From contig NZ_NSKB01000002.1 in the NCBI RefSeq assembly GCF_002286975.1, positions 496,001-560,000 on the forward strand: a stretch of 64,000 bases of DNA. The letters are read 5' to 3'. This stretch comes from Halomonas salipaludis (GTDB lineage Bacteria > Pseudomonadota > Gammaproteobacteria > Pseudomonadales > Halomonadaceae). Shown here piece by piece: positions 8,499 to 17,240 of this stretch. Made by a program: the position numbers and the translations under genes. Position 1 is the first letter of the stretch. Each line of letters opens with the position of its first letter. Under the pieces are notes generated by a model that saw only the letters and a list, made by a program, of their open reading frames with translations, was not told the origin of the DNA and searched no databases.

Positions 8499-8516
8499 AG
8501 GTCATGCCAGTGTCAT
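8499..8516 (+). promoter_or_regulatory. Candidate PhoB box upstream of phoX
   Basis: AGGTCAT and GTGTCAT are separated by four bases, matching the two 7-base half-sites of the PhoB box (CTGTCAT-N4-CTGTCAT) at 5 and 6 of 7 positions. It lies 48 bases before the phoX start, where PhoB would act. The match is imperfect, but the gene downstream is a classic phosphate-starvation gene. Confidence 0.5.
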
Positions 8517-8563
8517 CAAGGCTGCCAACAATGGCGTTTCGTTCCACGTGAGGAGACATGGCC

Positions 8564-10588
8564 ATGAAACACCCGCAGCAACCCGGCGCGGTCGATCCGA
8601 TTCTCGCCGACGGCGACGAGCCGCTCAGCAATATGTCCGGCAACCCCTATTTCGGCGATATCCTGGAGACTCGTCTCAGTCGGCGCAGCGTGCTGCGTGG
8701 CAGCCTGGCCACTTTCGTCGCCGGCGCCATGGCCACGCACCTGCCGTTCTCCTCCGCCTTCGCCGCCGAGGGAAGCGCTGCGGCGGCTCCCAGTCTCGGC
8801 TTCTCGGCAATTCCCACCAGCGCCGCCGACGCTGTGATCGTGCCCGACGGTTACCGGGTACAAGCCATGCTGCCCATGGGCACCCCGATCAGCGGCGCCA
8901 TGCCCGCCTACTCGCTCTCCGCCAGCGGTGAGGACCAGGCCCACCAGGTCGGCAGCCACCACGACGGCATGCACTTCTTCCCGCTGCAGGGCAGCTCCCG
9001 CGACGGCCTGCTGGTGATGAACCACGAGTACATCGAGCCGCGCTTCCTGCACGCCGCAGCGGCCGGCCTAGCCCTCGACCGCAGCGGCTTCCCGCAGAAC
9101 GAGGACGGCAGCCGCGACGACGACCAGGTGCTCAAGGAGCTCAACGCCCACGGCGTAACCGTGGTGCGCGTGCGTGCGGACGACCAGGGCCAGTGGCAGG
9201 TGGTCGAGGACGCCCACAACCGCCGCATCACCGGCCTGACGCCGATGCGCCTGGCCGGGCCGGTCGCCGGCACCGAGCACGTGGTGACCAAGTACAGCCC
9301 GGACGGCAGCATGACCCGCGGCACCCTCAACAACTGCGCCCACGGCGTCACGCCGTGGAACACCTACCTGGCCGCCGAGGAAAACTGGGCCGGCTACTTC
9401 GCCAATAGCGACGCCGAGCTCGACCGTCGCCAGGCCCGCTACGGCATCGAGACCCGCGACAGCGGTCGCTACCAATGGCACCGGGCCGCCGGCGGCGCCG
9501 ACGAGTATGTGCGCTTCGACGCCAGCGCCCGCGGCGCCTCCGCCAGCGAGGACTACCGCAACGAGCCCCATGCCTTCGGCTGGATGGTCGAGATCGACCC
9601 CATGGACCCGGCCTCGACACCGATCAAGCGCACCCACCTGGGCCGCTTCGCCCACGAAGGGGTGATCTTCGCCCCGGCGGTGGAGGGCCAGCCGGTAGTC
9701 GCCTACTCCGGCGACGACGCACGCTTCGAATACATCTACAAGTTCGTCTCGGCGCGCCCCTTCGAGGCCGCCACGGCCGACGGTTCCCTGCTCGACGAAG
9801 GCACGCTGTATGTGGCGAGATTCAACGATGACGGCAGCGGCGAGTGGCTGGCGCTGGTCCCGGGTGAGAACGGCCTGACCCCGGAAAACGGCTTCGCCGA
9901 CCTGGCCGATATCCTGGTCAATACCCGCAGCGCCGCCGACCACGCCGGCGCCACCAAGATGGACCGCCCCGAGTGGGGCGCGGTGGACCCGATCACCGGC
10001 CAGGTCTACTTCACCCTGACCAACAACACCCAGCGTGAGGAAAACCAAACCGATGCCGTCAACCCTCGCGCTGATAACACCTTCGGCCAGATCGTGCGCT
10101 GGCAGGAAGAGGGCAGCCATGCCGGAACCCGTTTTGCCTGGGACCTGTTCGTGCTGGCCGGCGACCAGGACGACAGCCGCGACCTGACCGGCGAGCCACT
10201 GGACCAGGACGCCATCTTCGCCAGCCCCGACGGCCTGTGGATCGACCCAGACCGCCGCGTCTGGATTCAGACCGACATCAGCGAGTCGGTGATGAACAGC
10301 GGTATTTATGAGGTATTCGGCAACAACCAGATGCTCGCCGCCAACCCCGAGACCGGCGAGATCAAGCGTTTTCTCACCGGCCCGGTGGGCCAGGAGATCA
10401 CCGGCGTGATCACCACTCCGGATCAGCGCACCATGTTCGTCAACGTGCAGCACCCGGGGGCCACCACCGAGGCCGAGGCCTTCGCGGCGGGCAATCTGAT
10501 CAGCCACTGGCCGGACGGCGGCAGCGCCATCCCGCGCTCGGCCACTCTGGTGATCACCCGCGAGGACGGCGGCATCATCGGCGCCTGA
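8564..10588 (+). CDS. phoX: PhoX family alkaline phosphatase
   Basis: 674 residues of the PhoX (DUF839) family: calcium- and iron-dependent exported phosphatases that release phosphate from organic esters. A twin-arginine signal lies near residues 45-70 (LSRRSVLRGSLATFVAGAMA, then SSAFAAEG). The conserved segments GLLVMNHEYIEP, NNCAHGVTPWNTYLAAEENW, GRFAHEGVIFAPA and MDRPEWGAVDPITGQVYFT fit the metal-binding beta-propeller. AGGAG at 8551 sits eight bases before the ATG at 8564; the ATG at 8558 is too close to it. It stands alone, with a PhoB-box candidate upstream and a strong hairpin after the stop. Confidence 0.95.
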   Translation: MKHPQQPGAVDPILADGDEPLSNMSGNPYFGDILETRLSRRSVLRGSLATFVAGAMATHLPFSSAFAAEGSAAAAPSLGFSAIPTSAADAVIVPDGYRVQAMLPMGTPISGAMPAYSLSASGEDQAHQVGSHHDGMHFFPLQGSSRDGLLVMNHEYIEPRFLHAAAAGLALDRSGFPQNEDGSRDDDQVLKELNAHGVTVVRVRADDQGQWQVVEDAHNRRITGLTPMRLAGPVAGTEHVVTKYSPDGSMTRGTLNNCAHGVTPWNTYLAAEENWAGYFANSDAELDRRQARYGIETRDSGRYQWHRAAGGADEYVRFDASARGASASEDYRNEPHAFGWMVEIDPMDPASTPIKRTHLGRFAHEGVIFAPAVEGQPVVAYSGDDARFEYIYKFVSARPFEAATADGSLLDEGTLYVARFNDDGSGEWLALVPGENGLTPENGFADLADILVNTRSAADHAGATKMDRPEWGAVDPITGQVYFTLTNNTQREENQTDAVNPRADNTFGQIVRWQEEGSHAGTRFAWDLFVLAGDQDDSRDLTGEPLDQDAIFASPDGLWIDPDRRVWIQTDISESVMNSGIYEVFGNNQMLAANPETGEIKRFLTGPVGQEITGVITTPDQRTMFVNVQHPGATTEAEAFAAGNLISHWPDGGSAIPRSATLVITREDGGIIGA

Positions 10589-10606
10589 CCGAAAGCAGTC
10601 TCCTCG

Positions 10607-10646
10607 AACGTAAGCGGCCCCGTCATCTGACGGGGCCGCTTACGTT
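10607..10646. terminator. Long perfect hairpin between convergent phoX and purK
   Basis: A 16-base perfect stem (10607-10622 against 10631-10646) with an 8-base loop TCATCTGA lies 19 bases after the phoX stop and 14 bases after the purK stop. It can form on both strands and serves the two convergent genes. There is no clear T-run on either side, so it is only a probable bidirectional terminator. Confidence 0.65.
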
Positions 10647-10659
10647 GGATGACGGGCGG

Positions 10660-11772
10660 TTATTCGAAGCTGAAGCCCGGCGCCGGTGCATCCGGCAGCA
10701 ATGCGGCGCAGACGCGTACCTTGTCGAGCAGCTCGGCGTGGGTCGGCGCCAGCAGGTTGACGTGGCCAAGCTTGCGCCCGGCGCGCTCACGCTTGTCGTA
10801 GCGGTGCAGATGAGCGTCGGGGAGCGCCAGGATCTCACCAGGAACGCCCTCGCGGCCGATCACGTTGACCATGCAGGTCGGCATGCGCACGGCGGTATCG
10901 CCCAGCGGTAGCCCCTGGATCGCCCGCAGGTGGTTCTCGAACTGGCTGGTCACCGCGCCGTCCATGCTCCAGTGGCCGGAGTTGTGCACGCGCGGCGCCA
11001 TCTCGTTGGCCAGCAGGCTGCCGTCGCGGGCCTGGAACAGCTCCAGGGTCAGCACGCCGACGTAGTCGAGTTCGTCGAGCAGCGCACGGATATAGCCGTC
11101 GGCGGTCTGCTGCACGCTGGCATCGAGGTCCGGCAGCGGCGCAATCGAGTAGCGCAGGATACCGTCGACGTGCTGGTTCTCGGCCATCGGGTAGAACACC
11201 ACCTGGCCGTCGCGGCCGCGCACGGCGATGATCGACACCTCGCGCACGAAGTCGACGAAGGCCTCGACAATCAGCCGCGGGTGGTTGATGGTGCGCCAGG
11301 CATCTGCGGCCTCGGCGGGATCCTTGAGCACCGCCTGACCCTTGCCGTCGTAGCCCTCGGTAACCGACTTGGCGACCACCGGGGTGCCCAGTTCACGGGC
11401 CGCGGCTTCGAGCTCGGCGGCGCTCTCCACCAACCGATAGGCCGGGGTGGGGATGCCCAGGCGGTCGAACAGCGCCTTCTCCTCGGCACGGTTCTGGCAC
11501 ACGCGGATCGCCTCGCTCGAAGGATAGACCGGCTTGACTTCCTCGATGGCCTGCACCAGCGACACCGGCAGGTGCTCGAATTCGTAGGTAACCAGATCGA
11601 CCTTGTCCAGGAAGGTGTCGAGGTGCCTGCGATCGGTATCTATCATCACATCGCCGATACCGGCGCTGGGGTGGCCGGTGGTATCCAGGAAAGTGAAGCG
11701 GTTGGCCAGAGGATAGCCGGCCAGGGCCAGCATGCGGCCCAGCTGGCCGGCACCGAGTACGCCGATATTCAT
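10660..11772 (-). CDS. purK: 5-(carboxyamino)imidazole ribonucleotide synthase
   Basis: 370 residues. PurK uses ATP and bicarbonate to carboxylate aminoimidazole ribonucleotide (AIR) to N5-CAIR in purine synthesis. ATP-grasp fold: N-terminal MNIGVLGAGQLGRMLALAGY, the ATP loop TEGYDGKGQAVL, and the metal-binding part LTLELFQARDGSLLANEMAP followed by RVHNSGHWSMDGA, all as in characterised PurK. The start ATG at 11772 is 10 bases after the purE stop; a longer frame upstream only overlaps purE. It is translated with purE as an operon. Confidence 0.97.
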   Translation of the reverse strand: MNIGVLGAGQLGRMLALAGYPLANRFTFLDTTGHPSAGIGDVMIDTDRRHLDTFLDKVDLVTYEFEHLPVSLVQAIEEVKPVYPSSEAIRVCQNRAEEKALFDRLGIPTPAYRLVESAAELEAAARELGTPVVAKSVTEGYDGKGQAVLKDPAEAADAWRTINHPRLIVEAFVDFVREVSIIAVRGRDGQVVFYPMAENQHVDGILRYSIAPLPDLDASVQQTADGYIRALLDELDYVGVLTLELFQARDGSLLANEMAPRVHNSGHWSMDGAVTSQFENHLRAIQGLPLGDTAVRMPTCMVNVIGREGVPGEILALPDAHLHRYDKRERAGRKLGHVNLLAPTHAELLDKVRVCAALLPDAPAPGFSFE

Positions 11773-11782
11773 CTGCTTTACC

Positions 11783-12292
11783 TCACTGCGCGTCGGGTCG
11801 CGGATCGGGGTTGTCGAGCACCGCCTGGGTCTGCTCGGCGCGGAAGGCCTCCACCGCCTCGCGCACCTTGGCATCCTGCAGGGCGACGATCTGTGCCGCC
11901 AGCAGGCCGGCATTGGTGGCACCGGCCTTGCCGATGGCCAGCGTCCCCACGGCGATGCCGCCGGGCATCTGGGCGATCGACAGCAGCGAGTCGAGACCTT
12001 TCAGCGACTTCGACTCCACCGGCACGCCGAGCACCGGCAGCGGCGTCTGGGACGCCACCATCCCCGGCAGATGCGCGGCGCCACCGGCGCCGGCAACGAT
12101 CACCTGCAGGCCGCGCTGAGCGGCGCTCTTGGCATAGTCGAACAGCAGGTCCGGGGTGCGGTGGGCCGAGACCACCTTGGTCTCGCAGGCCACGCCGAGG
12201 CGCTCCAGCATCGCTACCGCATGTTCCATTACCGGCCAGTCGGACTTGGACCCCATGATCACGCCGACGCGTGGCTGCTGGTTGGATGGCAT
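11783..12292 (-). CDS. purE: 5-(carboxyamino)imidazole ribonucleotide mutase
   Basis: 169 residues. PurE moves the carboxyl group of N5-CAIR to carbon 4 to give CAIR, the step after PurK. The class I signature is present: [17 protein letters not shown] near the start, [14 protein letters not shown] with the catalytic serine and histidine, and [13 protein letters not shown]. The tail after about residue 160 is short and polar. It is first in the purEK operon; the start ATG at 12292 follows a 248-base gap. Confidence 0.97.
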   Translation of the reverse strand: MPSNQQPRVGVIMGSKSDWPVMEHAVAMLERLGVACETKVVSAHRTPDLLFDYAKSAAQRGLQVIVAGAGGAAHLPGMVASQTPLPVLGVPVESKSLKGLDSLLSIAQMPGGIAVGTLAIGKAGATNAGLLAAQIVALQDAKVREAVEAFRAEQTQAVLDNPDPRPDAQ

Positions 12293-12340
12293 CTATGGCT
12301 CCCGGAAATGGCGCTGAGAATTCGAAGGGCAAGTATTCTA

Positions 12341-12360
12341 ACGGCGCCCGTGGGCGCCGT
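12341..12360. terminator. Short GC-rich hairpin upstream of purE
   Basis: Inverted repeat ACGGCGCCC / GGGCGCCGT, a 9-base perfect stem with a minimal loop, in the 248 bases between the TAXI permease gene (stop 12541) and purE (start 12292), both on the minus strand. It may end transcription of the transporter operon before purE. There is no good T-run, so this is tentative. The rest of this gap shows only short repeats of a CCAT-type motif. Confidence 0.4.
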
Positions 12361-12540
12361 CATCTTGACCAAGTGGGCAGGGATGATTCGTTGACAGGCC
12401 TATTGCGAATACCGGCACCGCTCAGGACTGATCCGGGGGCAGGCCTACGAGGAGGCGCTGTAAACCATCCATGGGCGCTACCGATGCCATCCATGGCATC
12501 GAAACCTCCTCTTCGGCCTGCCCCCGGCGTCCTTCGCTTA

Positions 12541-14562
12541 TTAGCTATTCGGCGAAGGCGTTGCCGCCGCCTCACGGCGGCTGGCCAGCCAATTGCCGCC
12601 GATCGCCAGCGCCATCACCACCACCCCGGCAATCTCGGCCATCAGATTGGGGTAGAACACCGCCACGATCGACGGCACGATCGCCAACCGCGGCAACCAC
12701 GACATGCGCGTGAACAGGTAGCCCTCCAGCGCCGCGGCGAAGGCACATAGCGCGAAGATCGCGATCACCCCGTTCCATATCACCACCGGTACCGGCCCGC
12801 CGATGATGATCTCCGGGTTGAAGACCATGAACATCGGGATCAGGTAGAGGCCCTTGGCAAACTTCCAGGCCTGGAAGCCGGTCTCCATCGGCTTGGAGCC
12901 GGCAATCGCCGCGCCGGCGAAGCCAGCCAAGGCTATCGGTGGCGTGACATTGGAGTCCTGGGAGTACCAGAACACCACCAGGTGGGCGATCAGCAGCGGC
13001 ACGCCGAACTCGGCGGTCAGCGCCGGGCCGACCAGCACGATCAGCACGATATAGCTGGCGGTCACCGGCAGGCCCATGCCCAGGATCAGGCTGGCCAGCA
13101 GCACCATTACCAGCGCCAACACCAGGTTGCCGCCGGAGAAGGCCATCATCATCGACGAGAACTTCAGGCCCAGCCCGGTGAGGCCGACCACGCCGACGAT
13201 GATACCGGCTACGGCACAGGCCATGGACACCGCTACCGCGTTGCGCGCGCCCAGTTCAAGGCCTTCGACCAGCTTGACAAAGCCGGCGATCACCACCCGC
13301 TTGATGCCTTCGAAGGTCACCTTCTGGCCCTGGCTCGGTGCCACGAACAGGAACCAGATCGCATAGCGCAGCACCGCCACGGCAACCATGGTGACCACCG
13401 CATAGAAGCCCACCCGCATCGGCGAGAGGTTCATCACCAGCAGCCACACCAGTACGCCCAGCGGCAGCAGAAAGTGCCAGCCGTCGCGCATCACGTCGCG
13501 CATCTTGGGCAGCTCGCTCCGCGCCATGCCCTGCATGCCCTGCTTGAGGGCGATGATATGCACGAACAGGTAGACGGTGGCGAAGTACATGATCGCCGGC
13601 AGGATGCTGACCTTGACCACATCCAGGTATGGCGTATTGGTATATTCGGCGATCAGGAAGGCGCCGGCGCCCATCAGCGGCGGCATGATCTGGCCGCCAG
13701 TAGACGCCGCGGCCTCGATGCCGCCGGCCTGGTGGGGCTTGTAGCCGAGGCGCTTCATCAGCGGAATGGTGAAGGCCCCGGTGGTCACCACGTTGGCGAT
13801 GGCGCTGCCGGAGATTGAGCCCATGCCCGCCGAGGCGATGACCGCCGCCTTGGCCGGACCGCCACGCTGGCGCCCGGTGGCCGCATAGGCCATGTCGATA
13901 AAGAACTTGCCGGCCCCGGTGCTTTCGAGAAAGGCGCCGAACAGCACGAAGATGAAGATGTAGGTCGCCGCCACGCCCAGCGGCAGGCCGAAGATGCCCT
14001 CCTGGCCGAGATACAGCTGGCCGGCGACGCGATCCAGGTTATAGCCACGGTGCTCGAGTATGCCCGGCATCCACTCACCGAGCCACGGCAGCTCGCCGCG
14101 CGGCCCGGCGAAGGCGTAGACGATGGCCAGCACGCCGATCAGCGTCATGCCGAAGCCGACGGCACGGCGGCTGGCCTCGAGGACGGTGACGGTGGCGATG
14201 CAGGCGATCAGGATATCCGTCTCGCTCCAGAACCCGGCTCGCGAGATGATCTCGTCGAGGAAAAACACCAGGTAGCCCCCGGTCACCGCAGCCCCGGCCA
14301 GGAATACCGCGTCGATCAGCCAACCAATGGCCCCGCGCTTGCGGTGAGGGCCGAAGACCGGAAAGATCAGGAAGGCCAGCGTCATGATCAGCGCCAGGTG
14401 AATCCCGCGCTGGTAGAACAGCCCCAGCGGCTGGATACCCGCCGAGTAGAGCTGGAACAGGGACAGCCCTACCGCCACGATAGTGATCAACCACAGTATC
14501 GCGCGCGGCTGAATGGCGTTGCCGCCCGGCATCTGCACCGGTGGGCTCGTCGAGTCGCTCAT
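12541..14562 (-). CDS. TRAP transporter fused permease (DctQM, TAXI type)
   Basis: 673 residues with small and large TRAP membrane subunits joined in one chain, the usual form in TAXI systems. The N-terminal 170 residues hold the DctQ-like helices; the remainder carries DctM-type segments, for example AGMGSISGSAIANVVTTGAF and MPPLMGAGAFLIAEYTNTPY, then SQDSNVTPPIALAGFAGAAIAG in the second half. The start ATG at 14562 comes 30 bases after the DUF1850 gene. The gene order (receptor, DUF1850, permease) is typical for TAXI transporters, which often move glutamate or other dicarboxylates; the substrate here is unknown. Confidence 0.94.
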   Translation of the reverse strand: MSDSTSPPVQMPGGNAIQPRAILWLITIVAVGLSLFQLYSAGIQPLGLFYQRGIHLALIMTLAFLIFPVFGPHRKRGAIGWLIDAVFLAGAAVTGGYLVFFLDEIISRAGFWSETDILIACIATVTVLEASRRAVGFGMTLIGVLAIVYAFAGPRGELPWLGEWMPGILEHRGYNLDRVAGQLYLGQEGIFGLPLGVAATYIFIFVLFGAFLESTGAGKFFIDMAYAATGRQRGGPAKAAVIASAGMGSISGSAIANVVTTGAFTIPLMKRLGYKPHQAGGIEAAASTGGQIMPPLMGAGAFLIAEYTNTPYLDVVKVSILPAIMYFATVYLFVHIIALKQGMQGMARSELPKMRDVMRDGWHFLLPLGVLVWLLVMNLSPMRVGFYAVVTMVAVAVLRYAIWFLFVAPSQGQKVTFEGIKRVVIAGFVKLVEGLELGARNAVAVSMACAVAGIIVGVVGLTGLGLKFSSMMMAFSGGNLVLALVMVLLASLILGMGLPVTASYIVLIVLVGPALTAEFGVPLLIAHLVVFWYSQDSNVTPPIALAGFAGAAIAGSKPMETGFQAWKFAKGLYLIPMFMVFNPEIIIGGPVPVVIWNGVIAIFALCAFAAALEGYLFTRMSWLPRLAIVPSIVAVFYPNLMAEIAGVVVMALAIGGNWLASRREAAATPSPNS

Positions 14563-14592
14563 GGATTCCTCGTCAGACGTCGTCTGGATCGC

Positions 14593-15114
14593 TCAATGCT
14601 CGAGCGTGATAAGTTGAAGGATGACCCGTTCACCGCTGGCCTGCTCGCTAAGACTCAACGAGTGCGCTTCACCGCCTGCCTCCCAGATCAGGCGATGGTC
14701 GACCTCGCGAGACCCCACTCTCAACGCATAGCGGTTGTCGGCAACGGGCTCATGAATATCATTGATCCAATAGCCACCCTGGCCATCGGAGACCTGCTCG
14801 CCACGCCCGAGGGAGTGCCCCAGGCCAGCGGCAAAATCGGGCTGGTGACTGCGTTCCAGCTGCATCTCGCCGGCCACGTTGCGGTAGCAGTCGAGCACCC
14901 TGAAATGGCGTACCGAGTGATTCCACGCCAGGCACCAGCCCTCGCCGGGCGCCCGCGTCAGCTCGGCGAAAATCTCGCCATCCGCGCCCAGCGCCTGCAG
15001 GGTATCGGGGTGCGATGCATCATCTGCCACCGCTAATATGGGGATGGCACCACACGACAGCAGGGCGAACACCAGTGTCCGCCCTGCCAGGTTACCGAAT
15101 CGCACGATGCCCAT
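14593..15114 (-). CDS. DUF1850 domain protein of the TAXI TRAP operon
   Basis: 173 residues with an N-terminal hydrophobic segment (LVFALLSCGAIPILAVADD) that looks like a signal peptide or anchor. The rest matches DUF1850: GEGWCLAWNHSVRHFRVLDC, the GLGHSLGRGEQ stretch and the RVGSREVDHRL region. DUF1850 proteins are found with TAXI receptors and fused permeases, but their role is not established. It lies between those two genes on the same strand with short gaps (35 and 30 bases), so it is probably a part or helper of this transporter. Confidence 0.85.
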   Translation of the reverse strand: MGIVRFGNLAGRTLVFALLSCGAIPILAVADDASHPDTLQALGADGEIFAELTRAPGEGWCLAWNHSVRHFRVLDCYRNVAGEMQLERSHQPDFAAGLGHSLGRGEQVSDGQGGYWINDIHEPVADNRYALRVGSREVDHRLIWEAGGEAHSLSLSEQASGERVILQLITLEH

Positions 15115-15149
15115 CCCAAATCACATCAGTGGATGTCGTGGCGCCGCGA

Positions 15150-16109
15150 TTACGGGCGCAGACGATCCGGGATATCGGCCTCGACTTCCTCGAAGTAGCG
15201 AATTGCGCCTGGGTGCAGCGGCACCGGGGTGGATTCCATGGTGAACTCGATGGTGGTGTCGTTGGCCGCCGGGTGCACGGCGATCAGCTCGTCGGTATGT
15301 TCGAACAGCAGCTTGGTCAACTCATAGGCCAGCTCTTCGTCCATATCGGAATTGACCACCAGGACGTTGGGGATACCGATGGTCTGCACCGCCTCGTCCA
15401 TGCCGTCGTACATGCCGGCTGCCAGCTCATAGGGGGCGAACACCGGCTCGTCCTCCTGGGCGTTGGCGATCTCCTCGTCGGAGAAGCCGATCAGGCGGAT
15501 GTCGCGGGTTGCCGCCAGGTTGAGGATCGAGCTGGTGGGCGGGCCCACGCTCCAGAAACCGGCGTCGATGTCGCCGTCGCGGATGGCATCGGCGGTCTCG
15601 TTGAAATTGAGACGTTGGGGGTTGAAGTCGTCGTAGCTCATGCCGTTGGCTTCGAGCAGGGCGCGGGCATTGAGCTCGGTACCGCTGCCCGGGGCACCCA
15701 CGGAAACCCGCTTGCCTTCGAGATCGGCCAGCGACTCGATATCGGACTCGGCCAGGGTCACCAGCTGCACGGCATTGGGATACACCGACGCCAGGGCGCG
15801 AATGTTCTCGATCTGGCGCTGTTCGAAATCGCCGGTACCGTTATAGGCTTGGTAGACCGTGTCGGCCAGGGCCAGAGCCAGGTCGGCATCGCCGCGCATG
15901 ATCAGGCCCATGTTCTCCACCGAGGCGCCGGTCACTTCGGCAGTGGCGTCGGCGCCTTCGATATGGTCGTTGATCATTTCGGCGAAACCTCCGCCGATCG
16001 GGTAGTAGACCCCGCCGGTGCCACCGGTGGCGATGGACAGCTGCTGCGCCGCGGCCAGCGGGGCGGTAGCCAGCAGTGAAGCGGCAACCGCATATTTGAT
16101 AGTGCGCAT
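15150..16109 (-). CDS. TAXI family TRAP transporter solute-binding protein
   Basis: 319 residues, first gene of the TAXI operon. The signal peptide is MRTIKYAVAASLLATAPLAAA with cleavage near AQQ. The diagnostic opening SIATGGTGGVYYPIGGGFAE is the TAXI family motif for binding the carboxylate of the ligand. Further family segments are VTGASVENMGLIMRGDADLA and KRVSVGAPGSGTELNARALL. The start ATG at 16109 has GGAGG upstream (tcctcc at 16116). It hands its ligand to the fused permease. The substrate is not readable from sequence. Confidence 0.95.
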   Translation of the reverse strand: MRTIKYAVAASLLATAPLAAAQQLSIATGGTGGVYYPIGGGFAEMINDHIEGADATAEVTGASVENMGLIMRGDADLALALADTVYQAYNGTGDFEQRQIENIRALASVYPNAVQLVTLAESDIESLADLEGKRVSVGAPGSGTELNARALLEANGMSYDDFNPQRLNFNETADAIRDGDIDAGFWSVGPPTSSILNLAATRDIRLIGFSDEEIANAQEDEPVFAPYELAAGMYDGMDEAVQTIGIPNVLVVNSDMDEELAYELTKLLFEHTDELIAVHPAANDTTIEFTMESTPVPLHPGAIRYFEEVEADIPDRLRP

Positions 16110-16266
16110 GGACTTCCTCCGGTCGTGAAACCTGACGTTCGTTATGATTATTGGCGATCACGCGAATACTAGCGGTCGCACTCCTGAAAAACCTAGCACG
16201 TCAGTAGCCTAAGTGACTACAACGGCAATTTCACCATTGCCGGGCGAGGTTGAATATGCCGTGCAT

Positions 16267-16806
16267 TCAACGCTCGCCGCTGAGCCAGACCGGGGTCAGC
16301 TCGTGCTGGCCTCGAGCGTCGGTCACGTAGAGCGTGCCCTCGCTGATCATCACCGCCCAGTCGATGCTGCGCGGCAGGTCCTCGGCCAGTTCCGCCAGTG
16401 CCGCCTCGGGCAGGCTGGCCACGTGCACGTTGGCCAGCGCCTCGGCCGATCCCAGCACCCTTGAGGCCCAGGCATCGACCTTGCCATAGGCCAGCAGCGA
16501 GACCCGCTCGGCGCGGCGCGAGCACCAGGTCAGGCGGTCGGCATCGGGCAGGCCGACCTCGATCCAGTGCAGCACCCGGCCGTCGAGACTCTTCTGCCAT
16601 AGTGCTGGCTCATCGACGTCCGAGAGCCCACGGCCGAAGGCCAGTGCCTCGTCGTACCACAGCGCATGCGCCAGCAGCCTCACCGTCATGCGCGTCTCGG
16701 TCTCCGAGGGGTGGCGGGCCACGGTAAAGCGCTCGGTGGCATAGACGCCGCGATCCAGATCGGTGAGCGATAGGTTCACTTTATACGGGGTTGCGCTAAG
16801 CGCCAT
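16267..16806 (-). CDS. yaeQ: YaeQ family protein
   Basis: 179 residues, the standard length of YaeQ, a conserved proteobacterial protein with a nuclease-like fold related to the PD-(D/E)XK group. Characteristic stretches: the N-terminal KVNLSLTDLDRGVY, RMTVRLLAHALWY, DVDEPALWQKSLDGRVLHWI and EVGLPDADRL. E. coli YaeQ can compensate for loss of RfaH, but its activity is unproven. It is a single gene, divergent from the small helix-turn-helix gene at 16971. Confidence 0.93.
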   Translation of the reverse strand: MALSATPYKVNLSLTDLDRGVYATERFTVARHPSETETRMTVRLLAHALWYDEALAFGRGLSDVDEPALWQKSLDGRVLHWIEVGLPDADRLTWCSRRAERVSLLAYGKVDAWASRVLGSAEALANVHVASLPEAALAELAEDLPRSIDWAVMISEGTLYVTDARGQHELTPVWLSGER

Positions 16807-16970
16807 TGCAAGATCCTGATGTCCAAAGCAATAAAACAGGCCATTGAATGCAGTCTACGCGCTCTCGGTGAGCAGGTCTGCGTGCGGCAAAAAAATCTCC
16901 ATGAAGCGCTGGAAGATTGCCGCAAAACCTTGCATCCTGAGCAGGTCGCAAGCCAAGCCAACGGAGCCAC

Positions 16971-17240
16971 ATGAGCACGGCACGATTAACGACCGGTTGG
17001 GACCTGCGCGAGCCTTCGCCAGCGACACCCGACCTGGACGTCCGGGAACTCGAGAAGCGTTCCCGCCTGATGCGCGTCGTCACTCGCCGCATCGCCCTAT
17101 CCGACCTGCCCAACCGCGAGATCGCTCAGCGCGCCGGCATCCCCACGCAGCGCCTCAGCGACCTGCTGGCCGGCAAGATCGAGCATTTTTCCGTCGAAGA
17201 ACTGGAAACCCTGCGCCATAGCGTCGAAGACGAGGGCTAG
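16971..17240 (+). CDS. Small helix-turn-helix (XRE-like) protein
   Basis: 89 residues. A helix-turn-helix is visible at residues 40-75 (SDLPNREIAQRAGIPTQRLS, then DLLAGKIEHFSVEELETL), like the XRE/HigA-type small DNA-binding proteins. Its stop codon abuts the start of the next gene (TAGATG), so it is co-transcribed with the SelD-associated type oxidoreductase and probably the ABC genes. It may regulate this operon. No toxin gene is beside it, so an antitoxin role has no support. The start ATG has CGGAG five bases upstream. Confidence 0.75.
   Translation: MSTARLTTGWDLREPSPATPDLDVRELEKRSRLMRVVTRRIALSDLPNREIAQRAGIPTQRLSDLLAGKIEHFSVEELETLRHSVEDEG

Noticed and set aside
9068-10507. 479-codon open frame antisense to phoX
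   Set aside because: It lies wholly inside a clear PhoX gene and has the low-complexity valine/glycine/histidine make-up of antisense frames.
15015-16079. 354-codon open frame antisense to the TAXI receptor
   Set aside because: Antisense shadow of a gene with diagnostic TAXI motifs.
16971-17240. Toxin-antitoxin reading of the small helix-turn-helix gene
   Set aside because: No toxin-like gene beside it; it abuts the oxidoreductase gene and is better seen as part of that operon.
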